Shown here one piece after another: positions 1-7,240 of a stretch of 29,585 nt of DNA (the first letter of the stretch is position 1; every line of letters begins with the position of its first letter). The translations under genes were made by a program, and so were the position numbers. The notes under the pieces were generated by a model. The model worked only from the letters and a program-made list of their open reading frames with translations, did not search any database and was not told where the DNA came from. The stretch comes from DASRTE01 sp035316885 (GTDB lineage Bacteria; Actinomycetota; Actinomycetes; Jiangellales; Jiangellaceae), in contig DATHII010000071.1 of NCBI GenBank assembly GCA_035316885.1, positions 1-29,585 of the forward strand, written 5' to 3'.

Positions 1-193
1 GCAGGGTCGGGTTGACGAGGAGTTCTTCGTACCGATCCGACTCCGTCGAGAACGCGTCGGCGATGCCGGGCCGCTGCCGACGTTCGACCTGCTGCCCATG
101 GGCCACGGCGACGTAGCGGACGTGGTCGCCCAAGGCGAACACACTCGAGATGATCTCCTGGACGTCCACAGCCGCGAGCGTAGCCGTGGCCAT
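1..193 (-). CDS. Conserved hypothetical protein, 3' part beyond window edge
   Basis: An open reading frame runs from an ATG at 193 off the left edge; 64 residues are visible and no stop is reached. The visible part is soluble, with no signal peptide or membrane segment. It contains the stretch HVRYVAVAHGQQVERRQRPG and later the acidic segment ESDRYEELLVNPTL, where the window ends. The pattern (a short helix, a strand around RYVAVAHG, then a conserved YEELLVNPTL) recalls small roadblock-like or DUF6659-like proteins, but this is a resemblance only. It lies on the same strand as the DUF3073 gene, which ends 46 bases upstream of it. No function can be assigned. Confidence 0.6.
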   Translation of the reverse strand, partial: MATATLAAVDVQEIISSVFALGDHVRYVAVAHGQQVERRQRPGIADAFSTESDRYEELLVNPTL

Positions 194-239
194 CGCTGAG
201 TCGAACCGGTGTGGACGAATGCTGTGACCCGACGACCGG

Positions 240-434
240 TCAGCCCCAGCGGGCGTGCTGTCCGTCCGTGGTGTCGGAGTCGTACTCGTCGTCCTCGTCG
301 GCGTCGTCGTCCTCGACGACACCGTCGGACGCACCCAGCTCGCGCTGGAGCGCGTCGAAGTCGGTCTCCAACGACTGGTACTTCAGCCGACGGGCGACCT
401 TCGTCTGCTTGGCCTTGGCCCGGCCGCGCCCCAT
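240..434 (-). CDS. DUF3073 family small protein
   Basis: This encodes 64 residues starting MGRGRAKAKQTKVARRLKY, the signature opening of the actinobacterial DUF3073 family. The first 20 residues are strongly basic, the middle is a short helical segment (SLETDFDALQREL), and the C-terminal third is an acidic run of Asp/Glu (about residues 40-53). The charge polarity suggests a small nucleic-acid-associated or chaperone-like protein, but its role is not established. The reading frame stays open upstream to 581; the start at 434 was chosen because the family begins at MGRGRAK and a purine-rich AGGGGG lies just upstream. It follows the vdh gene on the same strand after a 143-base gap, a neighbourhood also seen in other actinobacteria. 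Confidence 0.85.
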   Translation of the reverse strand: MGRGRAKAKQTKVARRLKYQSLETDFDALQRELGASDGVVEDDDADEDDEYDSDTTDGQHARWG

Positions 435-577
435 AGGGTCGACCCCCTCGCACAAAACCGGGGCGACCAGACAGCCGGACGCCCGCGGAACCTTCGGTGA
501 CATCTGCTCGTGATGACAACGGTACAGGGTGCGCCAGTGTTCCGTCTCGCCCCGGTCTGTCCTTCGGAACTCGCACG

Positions 578-1681
578 TCATCCGGGCAGGTGGATGCCGC
601 GTAGCCGGGCGACCTCGACCATCCGACGCTCGGCGAGCCGATCGGCCGCGACGGCTGGCGGAACACCCTCGTCGGCCGCGAGCGAGAAGATGCGGCGGGT
701 GGTCTCAAAGATCTGCGCGGCCTTGCCCTGGGCCCGCTCGAACGAGAAGCCGTGCAACTCGTCGGCAACCTGGATGACGCCGCCGGAGTTCACGACGTAG
801 TCGGGCGCATAGAGAATCGAGCGGTCCTCGAGCATCTTCTCGACGCCCGGGTGGGCGAGTTGGTTGTTCGCTCCGCCGCAGACAGCTCGGCAGGTTCCCC
901 CGGCGGCCAGCGCGGCGACGGTGTCGTCGTCCAGGGCACCGCCGAGGGCGCACGGCGCGAAGACCTCGATGTCGGCTGCCGCGAGCGCCAGTGCGCTGTC
1001 GACCACGTCGACGGCAGGCCGCGTCGCGCGAATCCGCTCGACGGCCTGCTCGGAGACATCGGTGACCACCACGTCCGCGCCGTCGTCGATCAGCAGGCTC
1101 GCCAGCTTGGAGCCGACCTTGCCGACGCCGGCGATGCCCACCCGCCGCCCATGCAGTGTCGGCTCTCCCCACAGCCGCTCCGCGCAGGCGCGCATGCCCT
1201 GGAAGACGCCGAACGAGGTCAGGACGCTCGAGTCGCCGGCGCCGCCCTCGGCGGGTGAGCGGCCCGTGACCCAGCGGCACTCGCGGGCGATGATGTCCAT
1301 GTCGGCGACGTACGTACCGACATCGCATGCGGTGATGTAGCGCCCGCCCAGCGAAGCCACGAAGCGCCCGTAGGCACGCAACAGGGCCTCGGACTTGTCG
1401 TGGTCGGGATCACCGATGATCACCGCCTTGCCGCCGCCGAGGTCGAGGCCGGCAAGAGCGTTCTTGTACGCCATTCCGCGCGAGAGCTCGAGGACGTCGG
1501 CCAGCGCCGCGTCCTCGCTCTCGTACGGATAGAACCTCGTGCCTCCCAGGCCGGGCCCGAGGGCGGTCGAGTAGATGGCGATGATCGCGCGCAGCCCGCT
1601 GACCTCGTCTTGGCAGAACACCACCTGCTCGTGGCCGGTGTGCCGGCCGAACACTCCGATCGGGTTCGACGTCTCGGCCAC
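578..1681 (-). CDS. vdh: Glu/Leu/Phe/Val dehydrogenase, probably valine/leucine dehydrogenase
   Basis: This 367-residue NAD-dependent enzyme reversibly deaminates branched-chain amino acids to 2-oxo acids, supplying precursors for branched fatty acids. The catalytic glycine-rich motif LDLGGGKAVI is at residues 79-88 with Lys85, a second conserved lysine sits in AYKNA (Lys73), and the conserved Asp is near residue 120 in ITACDVGTY. The Rossmann fold has GVGKVG at 185-190 followed by VVVTD, with Asp208 marking NAD rather than NADP. Later conserved blocks are CGGANNQLA and YVVNSGGVIQVADE. The length matches Streptomyces valine dehydrogenase. The GTG at 1681 was chosen because AAGGGG lies 8 bases upstream and homologues start there; the frame stays open to 1999. 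Linkage to bldC fits the Streptomyces arrangement. Sequence alone does not separate Val from Leu preference. Confidence 0.93.
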   Translation of the reverse strand: MAETSNPIGVFGRHTGHEQVVFCQDEVSGLRAIIAIYSTALGPGLGGTRFYPYESEDAALADVLELSRGMAYKNALAGLDLGGGKAVIIGDPDHDKSEALLRAYGRFVASLGGRYITACDVGTYVADMDIIARECRWVTGRSPAEGGAGDSSVLTSFGVFQGMRACAERLWGEPTLHGRRVGIAGVGKVGSKLASLLIDDGADVVVTDVSEQAVERIRATRPAVDVVDSALALAAADIEVFAPCALGGALDDDTVAALAAGGTCRAVCGGANNQLAHPGVEKMLEDRSILYAPDYVVNSGGVIQVADELHGFSFERAQGKAAQIFETTRRIFSLAADEGVPPAVAADRLAERRMVEVARLRGIHLPG

Positions 1682-2013
1682 TGTGGTGACCCCTTCGCGT
1701 CCTCGGGCCCGCACTCTGCGATCGGCGGGGTTCGCGGGCATGGCGTGTGAACGTGATCGTGAGCGCCACGATATGCCGTGCGCCACCGCACCGGGGGTCC
1801 CCTGGCGCTGCGTAGGGACACGCCCGGTCCATGACCGGTTTGTGTTCGAGTCGCGGCATACGTCGTCTCTGCGTAGTCTCTGGGGTGACGGTGCGCAGAA
1901 TCGTCCGGATGGCCCGTTCGAGGCGTGCCGTCTCAGATGTTCGGCCCGGCGTCGTCGTCGGGCGAAACATCCGATGGCGGAGCGTGCTCCGCCAGTCACG
2001 TAGGGAGGTGACG
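1682..2013. other. Divergent intergenic region between vdh and bldC
   Basis: This 332-base stretch separates the divergent vdh and bldC starts and must hold both promoters. ORFs run through it on both strands but look like extensions or shadows. I see two copies of GCGCCAC in direct orientation at 1763-1769 and 1780-1786, 17 bases apart and about 85 bases upstream of vdh, which could be a regulator site. I find no convincing -35/-10 pair on either strand. A TAGTCT at 1874-1879 is a weak -10 candidate for bldC, which would then have a long leader. Confidence 0.4.
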
Positions 2014-2241
2014 ATGGCGACGAGGACTCAGGACGCCGAGCCCCTCCTCACTCCGGCAGAGGTCGCTGCCATGTTCCGGGTGGACCCCAAGACCGTCACC
2101 CGGTGGGCCAAGGCCGGCAAGCTGACGTCGATCCGGACGCTTGGGGGACACCGGCGCTATCGGGAGTCCGAGGTTCGTGCACTGCTCACGGGGCAGATCC
2201 CTCAGCAGCGAGCCGAGCCCGACGCCGAGCAACAGGGGTGA
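2014..2241 (+). CDS. bldC: BldC-type MerR-family DNA-binding regulator
   Basis: This 75-residue protein is almost entirely a MerR-type winged-helix domain: LLTPAEVAAMFRVDPKTVTR is the helix-turn-helix and RTLGGHRRYRESEVRALL the wing and following helix. The match to Streptomyces BldC is close along its length. BldC binds DNA cooperatively as head-to-tail oligomers and controls entry into development in Streptomyces. It has no effector-binding domain and no dimerisation coiled coil, as is usual for BldC. The ATG at 2014 follows AGGGAGG with 6 bases of spacing; the frame is open upstream to 1831, but homologues start with MTARTPDAEP-like sequence here. The tail after GQIPQQR is a few residues longer than in Streptomyces. 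It is divergent from vdh. Confidence 0.95.
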   Translation: MATRTQDAEPLLTPAEVAAMFRVDPKTVTRWAKAGKLTSIRTLGGHRRYRESEVRALLTGQIPQQRAEPDAEQQG

Positions 2242-2319
2242 GTCTTCTCCGGCGGCTGCCCACCTGGCGGCCGCCGGAGAATCGATCAGAACGGGTGACC
2301 TTCCCGGGTGGGAGGCCGC

Positions 2320-3147
2320 GTGCGGGCTCGATCGGCCGTCACGGTGGCGGCGCTGGTCGTCGTGGGCGCAGTGCTCGTGGCGGCTGCCGTCGGGGGCACC
2401 CGCGCGACCGGACGGTTGGAACTGGAGTTCCAACCGTTGCTGTCCATGCCGTCTGCCACGCTCGAGGTCGTCCTGCTCGTGGCGGCGGTGTTGTGCATCC
2501 CGGTCCTCCTCGTTGGTCGAATGCTGCGCCGCAGGCGGCGCGACCTGGACGGACGGACGCGATGGGAATGGCTGCAGCGCCTCGTATCCGTCGTCGTCGT
2601 GCTCGCTGCCCTGCTCGTGTTGCGCGAGTTTCAGGACAGCCAGGACCGTAGCCAGGTCCACGGCGACGACGGCCGCCTCGACGCATCGGCCGGCGCCCCC
2701 GACGTCCTCGGCTGGTCGGGATGGATCGGCCTGTTCGCCGTCGGCTTGGCCGGCTCCGCTGCCGGCCTGCTGTGGTGGCGGGCGCGTGCGATCCGCAGCG
2801 ACGCACCGACGCCGGCTGCCCTCGGTGGGGACGACGGCCGGGACGCGATTGCCGCCGGACGGGCTGCCCTCGATGACCTGTCCGGCGATCCCCGAGCCGC
2901 CGTCGTCGCCTGCTACGCCGCGATGGAGGCGGCCCTGGCATCCGCCGGCGCGGCCCTGCGTCCGGCCGAGTCGCCCGAGGAACTGCTCGCCCGAGCGGTC
3001 GCCGAGGGACGGCTGCCCGCCGAACCCGGCCGTCGGCTCACGCGGCTGTTCTTGGCCGCCCGCTACTCGTCGGCCCCGGTCACAGCCGCCGATGTCGCCG
3101 CCGGGCGGGAGGCTTTGAACAGCATCGACGCAGGGGTCCGGCCGTGA
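2320..3147 (+). CDS. DUF4129 domain membrane protein
   Basis: This 275-residue membrane protein has an N-terminal hydrophobic segment (about residues 6-25, likely uncleaved), then about 50 residues that appear extracellular, a second membrane segment near 50-67, a basic loop (RRRRRDLDGR), a third around 85-100, and a fourth near 130-152. The C-terminal cytoplasmic part, from about 175, has the DUF4129 pattern: AAVVACYAAMEAALASAG, then SPEELLARAV, then LTRLFLAARYS. DUF4129 is often fused to transglutaminase-like proteins next to MoxR and DUF58 genes; here it stands alone. A GTG at 2308 is also possible; 2320 was chosen because GGGAGG lies 4 bases upstream. The gene overlaps the next by GTGA, so the two are translationally coupled. 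Function is unknown. Confidence 0.85.
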   Translation: MRARSAVTVAALVVVGAVLVAAAVGGTRATGRLELEFQPLLSMPSATLEVVLLVAAVLCIPVLLVGRMLRRRRRDLDGRTRWEWLQRLVSVVVVLAALLVLREFQDSQDRSQVHGDDGRLDASAGAPDVLGWSGWIGLFAVGLAGSAAGLLWWRARAIRSDAPTPAALGGDDGRDAIAAGRAALDDLSGDPRAAVVACYAAMEAALASAGAALRPAESPEELLARAVAEGRLPAEPGRRLTRLFLAARYSSAPVTAADVAAGREALNSIDAGVRP

Positions 3148-3704
3148 TCTTCGGGATGCCCCCGCTCGACGTGGAGGTCCCGGATGCACAGCCCGGGCAA
3201 CCGACGGGCAGGCCGCTGCGGCCGCCGCCGCGGACCATCGCCCGGTGGCCGTTCCTCCTGGTCGTCGCCGGGACAGTGGTCGCGGGCCCGATCGGGCTGG
3301 TGATCTCGAGTGCCGTGGTCGGAGCGCTCCTGGTGCTCCGCCTGCGCCTGCTCGTCGCCGACCCGGACGTACCGGACCTGGTCGCCCTGCCGTGGCGGCG
3401 GAAGACTCCGGCCCCGGCCTTGCCGGGGTTCACCCGCACAGTGGGGTCGGTCGAGTGGGGGCTGACATCGGCCTACGACTTCGACGCCGCATTGCGACCC
3501 CGGCTGCGCCGGGTGGCGGCTGTGCGGCTCCTCGAGCGTCACGGCGTCGACCTCTACGCCGACCGCACCGCCGCCGCCCGGCTGCTCGGCGTCGAGGCGT
3601 GGGAACTGATCGACCCCGAACGTCCGGACACGCCGGACCGCAGCAAACCCGGACCCGACAGTGCCGCGCTGGCACGTGTACTCGACGCCATCGAACGGAA
3701 CTGA
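3144..3704 (+). CDS. Operon-linked membrane protein of unknown function
   Basis: This 186-residue protein begins at a GTG overlapping the previous stop codon. A proline-rich N-terminus (about residues 1-30) precedes two adjacent hydrophobic segments (around 36-50 and 52-72), forming a membrane hairpin. The remaining hundred or so residues are soluble, rich in Arg, Asp and Leu, and probably cytoplasmic. I recognise no catalytic motif. Proteins of this shape often sit between DUF4129 and MoxR genes in actinobacteria, so it is probably a structural or accessory part of that membrane system. It ends 10 bases before the moxR start, which fits co-transcription. Confidence 0.8.
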   Translation: MIFGMPPLDVEVPDAQPGQPTGRPLRPPPRTIARWPFLLVVAGTVVAGPIGLVISSAVVGALLVLRLRLLVADPDVPDLVALPWRRKTPAPALPGFTRTVGSVEWGLTSAYDFDAALRPRLRRVAAVRLLERHGVDLYADRTAAARLLGVEAWELIDPERPDTPDRSKPGPDSAALARVLDAIERN

Positions 3705-3714
3705 CGGAGCACCC

Positions 3715-4704
3715 GTGACCGACATCGTGAGCTCTGCCGCATGGACCACCACGGCCACCGGCCGGCGTGCCCGCGACGTCCTGGCCGAGGTCGAGCGGGC
3801 CGTCGTCGGGAAGCGTTCGGCACTGGAACTCGTCCTGCTCGGGATCCTCTCGGGCGGGCACGTGCTCCTGGAGGATCTTCCCGGTCTCGGCAAGACGTTG
3901 ATGGCGCGATCCTTCGCCCGGGTGCTCGGGCTCGAGATGCGGCGGATTCAGTTCACCCCCGACCTGCTGCCCTCGGACGTCACCGGCGCCCCCGTGCTCG
4001 ACCCGCGGACCGGCGACCTGACCTTCCGCCCGGGTCCGGTGTTCGCCAACCTCCTTCTGGCCGACGAGGTCAACCGCACGCCGCCCCGTACGCAAGCCGC
4101 ATTGCTCGAGGCCATGGCCGAGCGGCAGGTGACGGTCGACGGCGTCACTCGGGCGCTGCCCGAACCGTTCACGGTGCTGGCCACGGACAACCCGATCGAG
4201 TTCGAGGGCACCTACCCCCTGCCCGAGGCACAGCTCGACCGGTTCATGATGCGGGTGCGCATCGGCTACCTGACGCCGCCCGACGAGATGGCGATGCTGC
4301 GCCGGCGTCTGGACCGCAAGGCGCCCGAAGTCGAGCTACGGCCGCTCGGCGAAGCGGCCGACCTGCTCGCGATGATGCGGTCGCTGGAGGAGGTCGAGGT
4401 CGATGCCGACCTGCTCGACTACGTGGTTCGCCTCGTCGGCGCGACCCGCGACCACGCTCACGTCCTGGTCGGTGCGAGCCCGCGCGGCGGTCTGGCGATC
4501 CTCGCCCTGGGCCGCGGCCGGGCAGTGCTCGACGGTCGCGACTTCGTGACACCCGACGACGTGAAGCAGGTGGCGGTTCCGGCGTTGGGGCACCGGCTCG
4601 TGCTGCGGCCCGAGCTGTGGGTTCGGCGAGTCTCCGGCGATGACGTGGTCGCGGAGATCCTCGACGCCGTCCCGACGCCGCCGACAAGGCCGCGGACGTC
4701 ATGA
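3715..4704 (+). CDS. MoxR family AAA+ ATPase
   Basis: This 329-residue ATPase has its Walker A at residues 53-61 (EDLPGLGKT, Lys60), Walker B near 113-118 (LLLADE), and the MoxR-typical NRTPPRTQAALLEAMAERQV that follows. Sensor 1 is in VLATDNPIEFEGTYPLPEAQ, and the arginine-finger region LDRFMMRVRIGY comes next; the C-terminal lid contains GASPRGGLAIL. MoxR proteins work with von Willebrand or DUF58 partners as chaperones that mature other proteins, and the DUF58 gene overlaps it here by ATGA. The GTG at 3715 was chosen over the open frame from 3661 because GGAG lies 6 bases upstream and the earlier ORF overlaps the previous gene. It is not part of the cox cluster, where a different MoxR (CoxD) often occurs. 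Confidence 0.93.
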   Translation: MTDIVSSAAWTTTATGRRARDVLAEVERAVVGKRSALELVLLGILSGGHVLLEDLPGLGKTLMARSFARVLGLEMRRIQFTPDLLPSDVTGAPVLDPRTGDLTFRPGPVFANLLLADEVNRTPPRTQAALLEAMAERQVTVDGVTRALPEPFTVLATDNPIEFEGTYPLPEAQLDRFMMRVRIGYLTPPDEMAMLRRRLDRKAPEVELRPLGEAADLLAMMRSLEEVEVDADLLDYVVRLVGATRDHAHVLVGASPRGGLAILALGRGRAVLDGRDFVTPDDVKQVAVPALGHRLVLRPELWVRRVSGDDVVAEILDAVPTPPTRPRTS

Positions 4705-5969
4705 CCGCCGTCCGGGTCCCGCTGATGTGGCGCCCGTCGCGGCTGGCCGGCCGGCTGGCCACGGTCGGCACGCTGGCCGCCGCTGCGGGCTTGGTCCTGG
4801 GGCGCCCGGAACTGATCGTCGTAGCCGTTCCGTCCCTGGCGGCATTGGCTGCCGGACGCCGCGCCCGGCCAGGTGAGCTCACCGTCGTGGCGAGCACCGC
4901 GGCGGACCGGTACGTCGAGGGCGACCCGGTCGAGGTGGACGTCACGATCGATCCAGGCCCCGCGGGCGGCGGCGTGCGCGCCGAGCTCGTACTGCCTGCC
5001 GCCGCCTGGGACGGGTCCGGCACCTTCGCGACGACTGGGCGCCGGGAGGCAGCGGTGGCGTGGTCGGTGCGGCCGAGGCGATGGGGCCGGCGCAGCCTGG
5101 GTCCGGTCCGGCTGACGGCATGGGGACCGTCCCGGCTCGACGTGGCGACCGGGGAGGTGACCCTCGCCCGCATCGACGTCCACCCGCCCGCCGCGTGGGC
5201 CCGGCACCTGCCCCTGCCCCCGCGACTGGTCCAGCGCGCCGGTCTGCATGCCGGTCGCGCGGAGGGCGCCGGCGTCGAGTTCGCCGGTGTCAGGCCCTAC
5301 GAGCCTGGCGACGCTGTGCGGCGTGTCCACTGGCCTGCGACGGCTCGCCGGGGACGTCTGCACCTGACCAGGCATGCGGTCGAACACGCGGCGGACGCCG
5401 TCGTCGTCATCGACGCGACCACAGACGTCGCAGGCACCCTCGACCTCGCCGTCCGGGGGGCCGCTGGCGTCGCACAGGCGTACCTCGCCGCTGGTGACCG
5501 GGTCGGCGTTGTGGCGCTCGGCGGGATCGTGCGGTGGCTGCCGCCGGGTACAGGTCCGCGCCAGGTGCATCGGATCGTCGAGACGGTCCTCGACGTGCGG
5601 GTCGACGATTCGTACGTCGCGCCTGACCTGGCGCGGCTCCCACGCAGGGCCCTGCCCCCCGGCGCTCTGGTCGTCGCATTCAGTCCGATGCTGGACCCGA
5701 GCGTTCCGGAGATATTCCGCGACCTGCGTGAGCGCGGTCACCCCACCGTCGTCGTCGACGTGCTGCGCTCCGACCCCGAAGCTCCGCCGGGCACCCGGGC
5801 CGGGCCGGAGGCGGTGCGCCTGTGGCGGCTGGAACGCGGCGCTCTGCGCCACGAGCTCGCCACGATCGGAATCACGGTGGTGCCCTGGGGAGACGACGAC
5901 GACGCAGTCGGTCTTCTCGACCGGGTCTCCGTCCGCCGGCACCCCCATCTCGCGGGCGGTGTGCGGTGA
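4701..5969 (+). CDS. DUF58 domain protein, MoxR partner
   Basis: This 422-residue protein has two short hydrophobic segments near the N-terminus (about residues 15-30 and 36-50) separated by a Pro/Gly turn, which anchor a large soluble part. The DUF58 core is clear around 190-235: EFAGVRPYEPGDAVRRVHW, followed by TARRGRLHLTRH and the VVVID strand with a von Willebrand-like Asp. The C-terminal half continues a VWA-like alpha/beta fold with the strands VVAFSPML and VVVDVL. The ATG overlaps the moxR stop by four bases, so expression is coupled. By analogy with other MoxR-DUF58 pairs it is probably the substrate-handling partner of the ATPase at the inner membrane, but no substrate is known. Confidence 0.92.
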   Translation: MTAVRVPLMWRPSRLAGRLATVGTLAAAAGLVLGRPELIVVAVPSLAALAAGRRARPGELTVVASTAADRYVEGDPVEVDVTIDPGPAGGGVRAELVLPAAAWDGSGTFATTGRREAAVAWSVRPRRWGRRSLGPVRLTAWGPSRLDVATGEVTLARIDVHPPAAWARHLPLPPRLVQRAGLHAGRAEGAGVEFAGVRPYEPGDAVRRVHWPATARRGRLHLTRHAVEHAADAVVVIDATTDVAGTLDLAVRGAAGVAQAYLAAGDRVGVVALGGIVRWLPPGTGPRQVHRIVETVLDVRVDDSYVAPDLARLPRRALPPGALVVAFSPMLDPSVPEIFRDLRERGHPTVVVDVLRSDPEAPPGTRAGPEAVRLWRLERGALRHELATIGITVVPWGDDDDAVGLLDRVSVRRHPHLAGGVR

Positions 5970-6463
5970 ACCCCCTGCTGGCGGGAGCGTTGGCGGCCGT
6001 GCCCGGGGCCGGCGTGGTCGTTCTCGCCGGTGCACACGTCCCCGGTGATGCCCGGCTGTGGATCTGGATCGCCGCCTGCGGTGTGCTGCTCGCGGTGCAT
6101 CCGGCGCTGCGGTGGGCGAGCTCGGTGGCGCTCGTGGGGGCGCTGGTCGCAGTGGTCCTGCGCGCGGGTGTGTCCGGGCTGCCACTCGGGGCAGCGGCGG
6201 GCCTCGGCGTGCTCATGCTCGTGTACGTGCTCGCCCTTGACCTCGCCGAGCTGGTCGAACGGATCGACGGGTCGACCGCGCGGCTCACGCTCGGCTGGGC
6301 GGAGGCGCTCTCCGTGCCGGCCGCGGCCGGCCTCGGTGCCGGGGCGCTCGCGCTCGTCGTGGCGGCGGTGCCCGTGTCGCCGTCGCTACCGTTGGCCCTG
6401 GCAGCGCCGGTCGCCGTCGTGTCGCTGGCAGTGATCGCTCTGCGGTCCCGACCGGCGCGCTAG
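5966..6463 (+). CDS. Small polytopic membrane protein ending the moxR operon
   Basis: This 165-residue protein is mostly hydrophobic, with about five to six membrane segments (around residues 3-20, 26-40, 47-62, 65-88, 112-130 and 138-155). A polar loop with LAELVERIDGSTARL sits near the middle. No motif identifies a transporter or enzyme. The GTG start overlaps the DUF58 stop by four bases (GTGA), so it is very likely the last gene of the five-gene operon and a membrane component of that system. Its TAG stop shares the four bases CTAG (6460-6463) with the stop of the convergent minus-strand gene, so no terminator fits between the two. Confidence 0.8.
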   Translation: MNPLLAGALAAVPGAGVVVLAGAHVPGDARLWIWIAACGVLLAVHPALRWASSVALVGALVAVVLRAGVSGLPLGAAAGLGVLMLVYVLALDLAELVERIDGSTARLTLGWAEALSVPAAAGLGAGALALVVAAVPVSPSLPLALAAPVAVVSLAVIALRSRPAR

Positions 6464-6819
6464 CTGTCGAGTTCGGCGACCAGCTTCTTCGGCGCGACCA
6501 TCCGGTACGCGTCCTCGACGATGTCGGCGATCTCGTCCCAGTTGAGCTCGACGTCGAGCCGGACGCCGAGCCATCCCCGGTGCCCGACGTACGGCGGAAC
6601 GTAGAACCGGTCGGGCGCCGACGACACGAGCTTTCCCTGCACGCCCTCCGGCGCGGCGCACCAGAACCCCAGGACGTCGTCGTGGTGGTGGTTGGCGTAG
6701 GTCACGAACGTCTTCTTCTCGCGGACGAACCAGGTCGGCTCGCCGTGGCTGAGCCGCTCGGAGGTCTCCGGCAGGGCGAGGCACAGCTCGCGCAGCCGCT
6801 GCAGCGGGTCGTGGGCCAC
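6460..6819 (-). CDS. MmcQ/YjbR family protein
   Basis: This 119-residue protein has the MmcQ/YjbR (CyaY-like fold) pattern: LRELCLALPETSERLSHGEP at the N-terminus, then WFVREKKTFVTY, a central FWCAAPEGVQ, then FYVPPYVGHRGWLGVRLD, and a C-terminal helix ending in a VAPKKLVAEL motif. Such proteins are annotated as predicted DNA-binding, but the activity is not established. The GTG at 6819 directly follows the upstream gene's stop (CTGAGGTGG) and lacks a well-spaced ribosome site, so it is probably translated by coupling. An in-frame ATG at 6885 would overlap the upstream gene and is not preferred. Confidence 0.85.
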   Translation of the reverse strand: MAHDPLQRLRELCLALPETSERLSHGEPTWFVREKKTFVTYANHHHDDVLGFWCAAPEGVQGKLVSSAPDRFYVPPYVGHRGWLGVRLDVELNWDEIADIVEDAYRMVAPKKLVAELDS

Positions 6820-6820
6820 C

Positions 6821-7201
6821 TCAGCTGGCCGCCTGCTCGGTGCGCTCGCGGAAGCGCGTGCCGATCGTGATGAGGAGCAGTGCAACGCCGAGGATCATGA
6901 AGAAGTTGCGCGGGGCGCTCTCGTCTGAGAAACCGAGCAGGAACGGTGCGATGACGAGGAAGATCGCCAGCACGAAGTCGATCGTGACGTGCGCCGTCAG
7001 GGCCAGCTGGCTGACCAGGCTGGTCGGCAGGTCGGCTGTGATCGCCGTCGTGATCAGAACGAGGACGCCGACGGTGATGGACACGCCGGTCGCCGTTCCC
7101 GAGTCGAAGTCGAACAGGATCGGGGCGGCCAGGAACAGGACGCCGAGCAGGTACTCGAATGCGCCGTGGACGACCTTGGGGATCGGGCCCTCGCGCAGCA
7201 T
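6821..7201 (-). CDS. Four-segment membrane protein, SPW-repeat-like
   Basis: This 126-residue protein has four hydrophobic segments: about residues 13-32, 38-55, 66-88 and 96-112. Two halves resemble each other: a segment ending in LAAPILFDF in the first half and IAPFLLGFS in the second, each followed by a strongly hydrophobic helix. This is the layout of SPW-repeat and related integral membrane proteins, although the exact Ser-Pro-Trp is absent. It sits 39 bases downstream of the copper ATPase on the same strand and directly before the MmcQ gene, so the three may share a transcript. Nothing in its sequence (no His, Met or Cys clusters) points to copper binding. Confidence 0.75.
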   Translation of the reverse strand: MLREGPIPKVVHGAFEYLLGVLFLAAPILFDFDSGTATGVSITVGVLVLITTAITADLPTSLVSQLALTAHVTIDFVLAIFLVIAPFLLGFSDESAPRNFFMILGVALLLITIGTRFRERTEQAAS

Positions 7202-7240
7202 GGGGTCACGCTAGCCCTGTGCACCGTTCATCGGGAGCAG

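Noticed and set aside
1996..3189. Minus-strand ORF of 397 codons opposite bldC and the DUF4129 gene
   Set aside because: It is antisense to two recognisable genes and is low-complexity.
3715..4704. MoxR as the CoxD assembly factor of the cox operon
   Set aside because: It lies 16 kb away in its own operon with a DUF58 gene, so there is no reason to link it to the cox genes.
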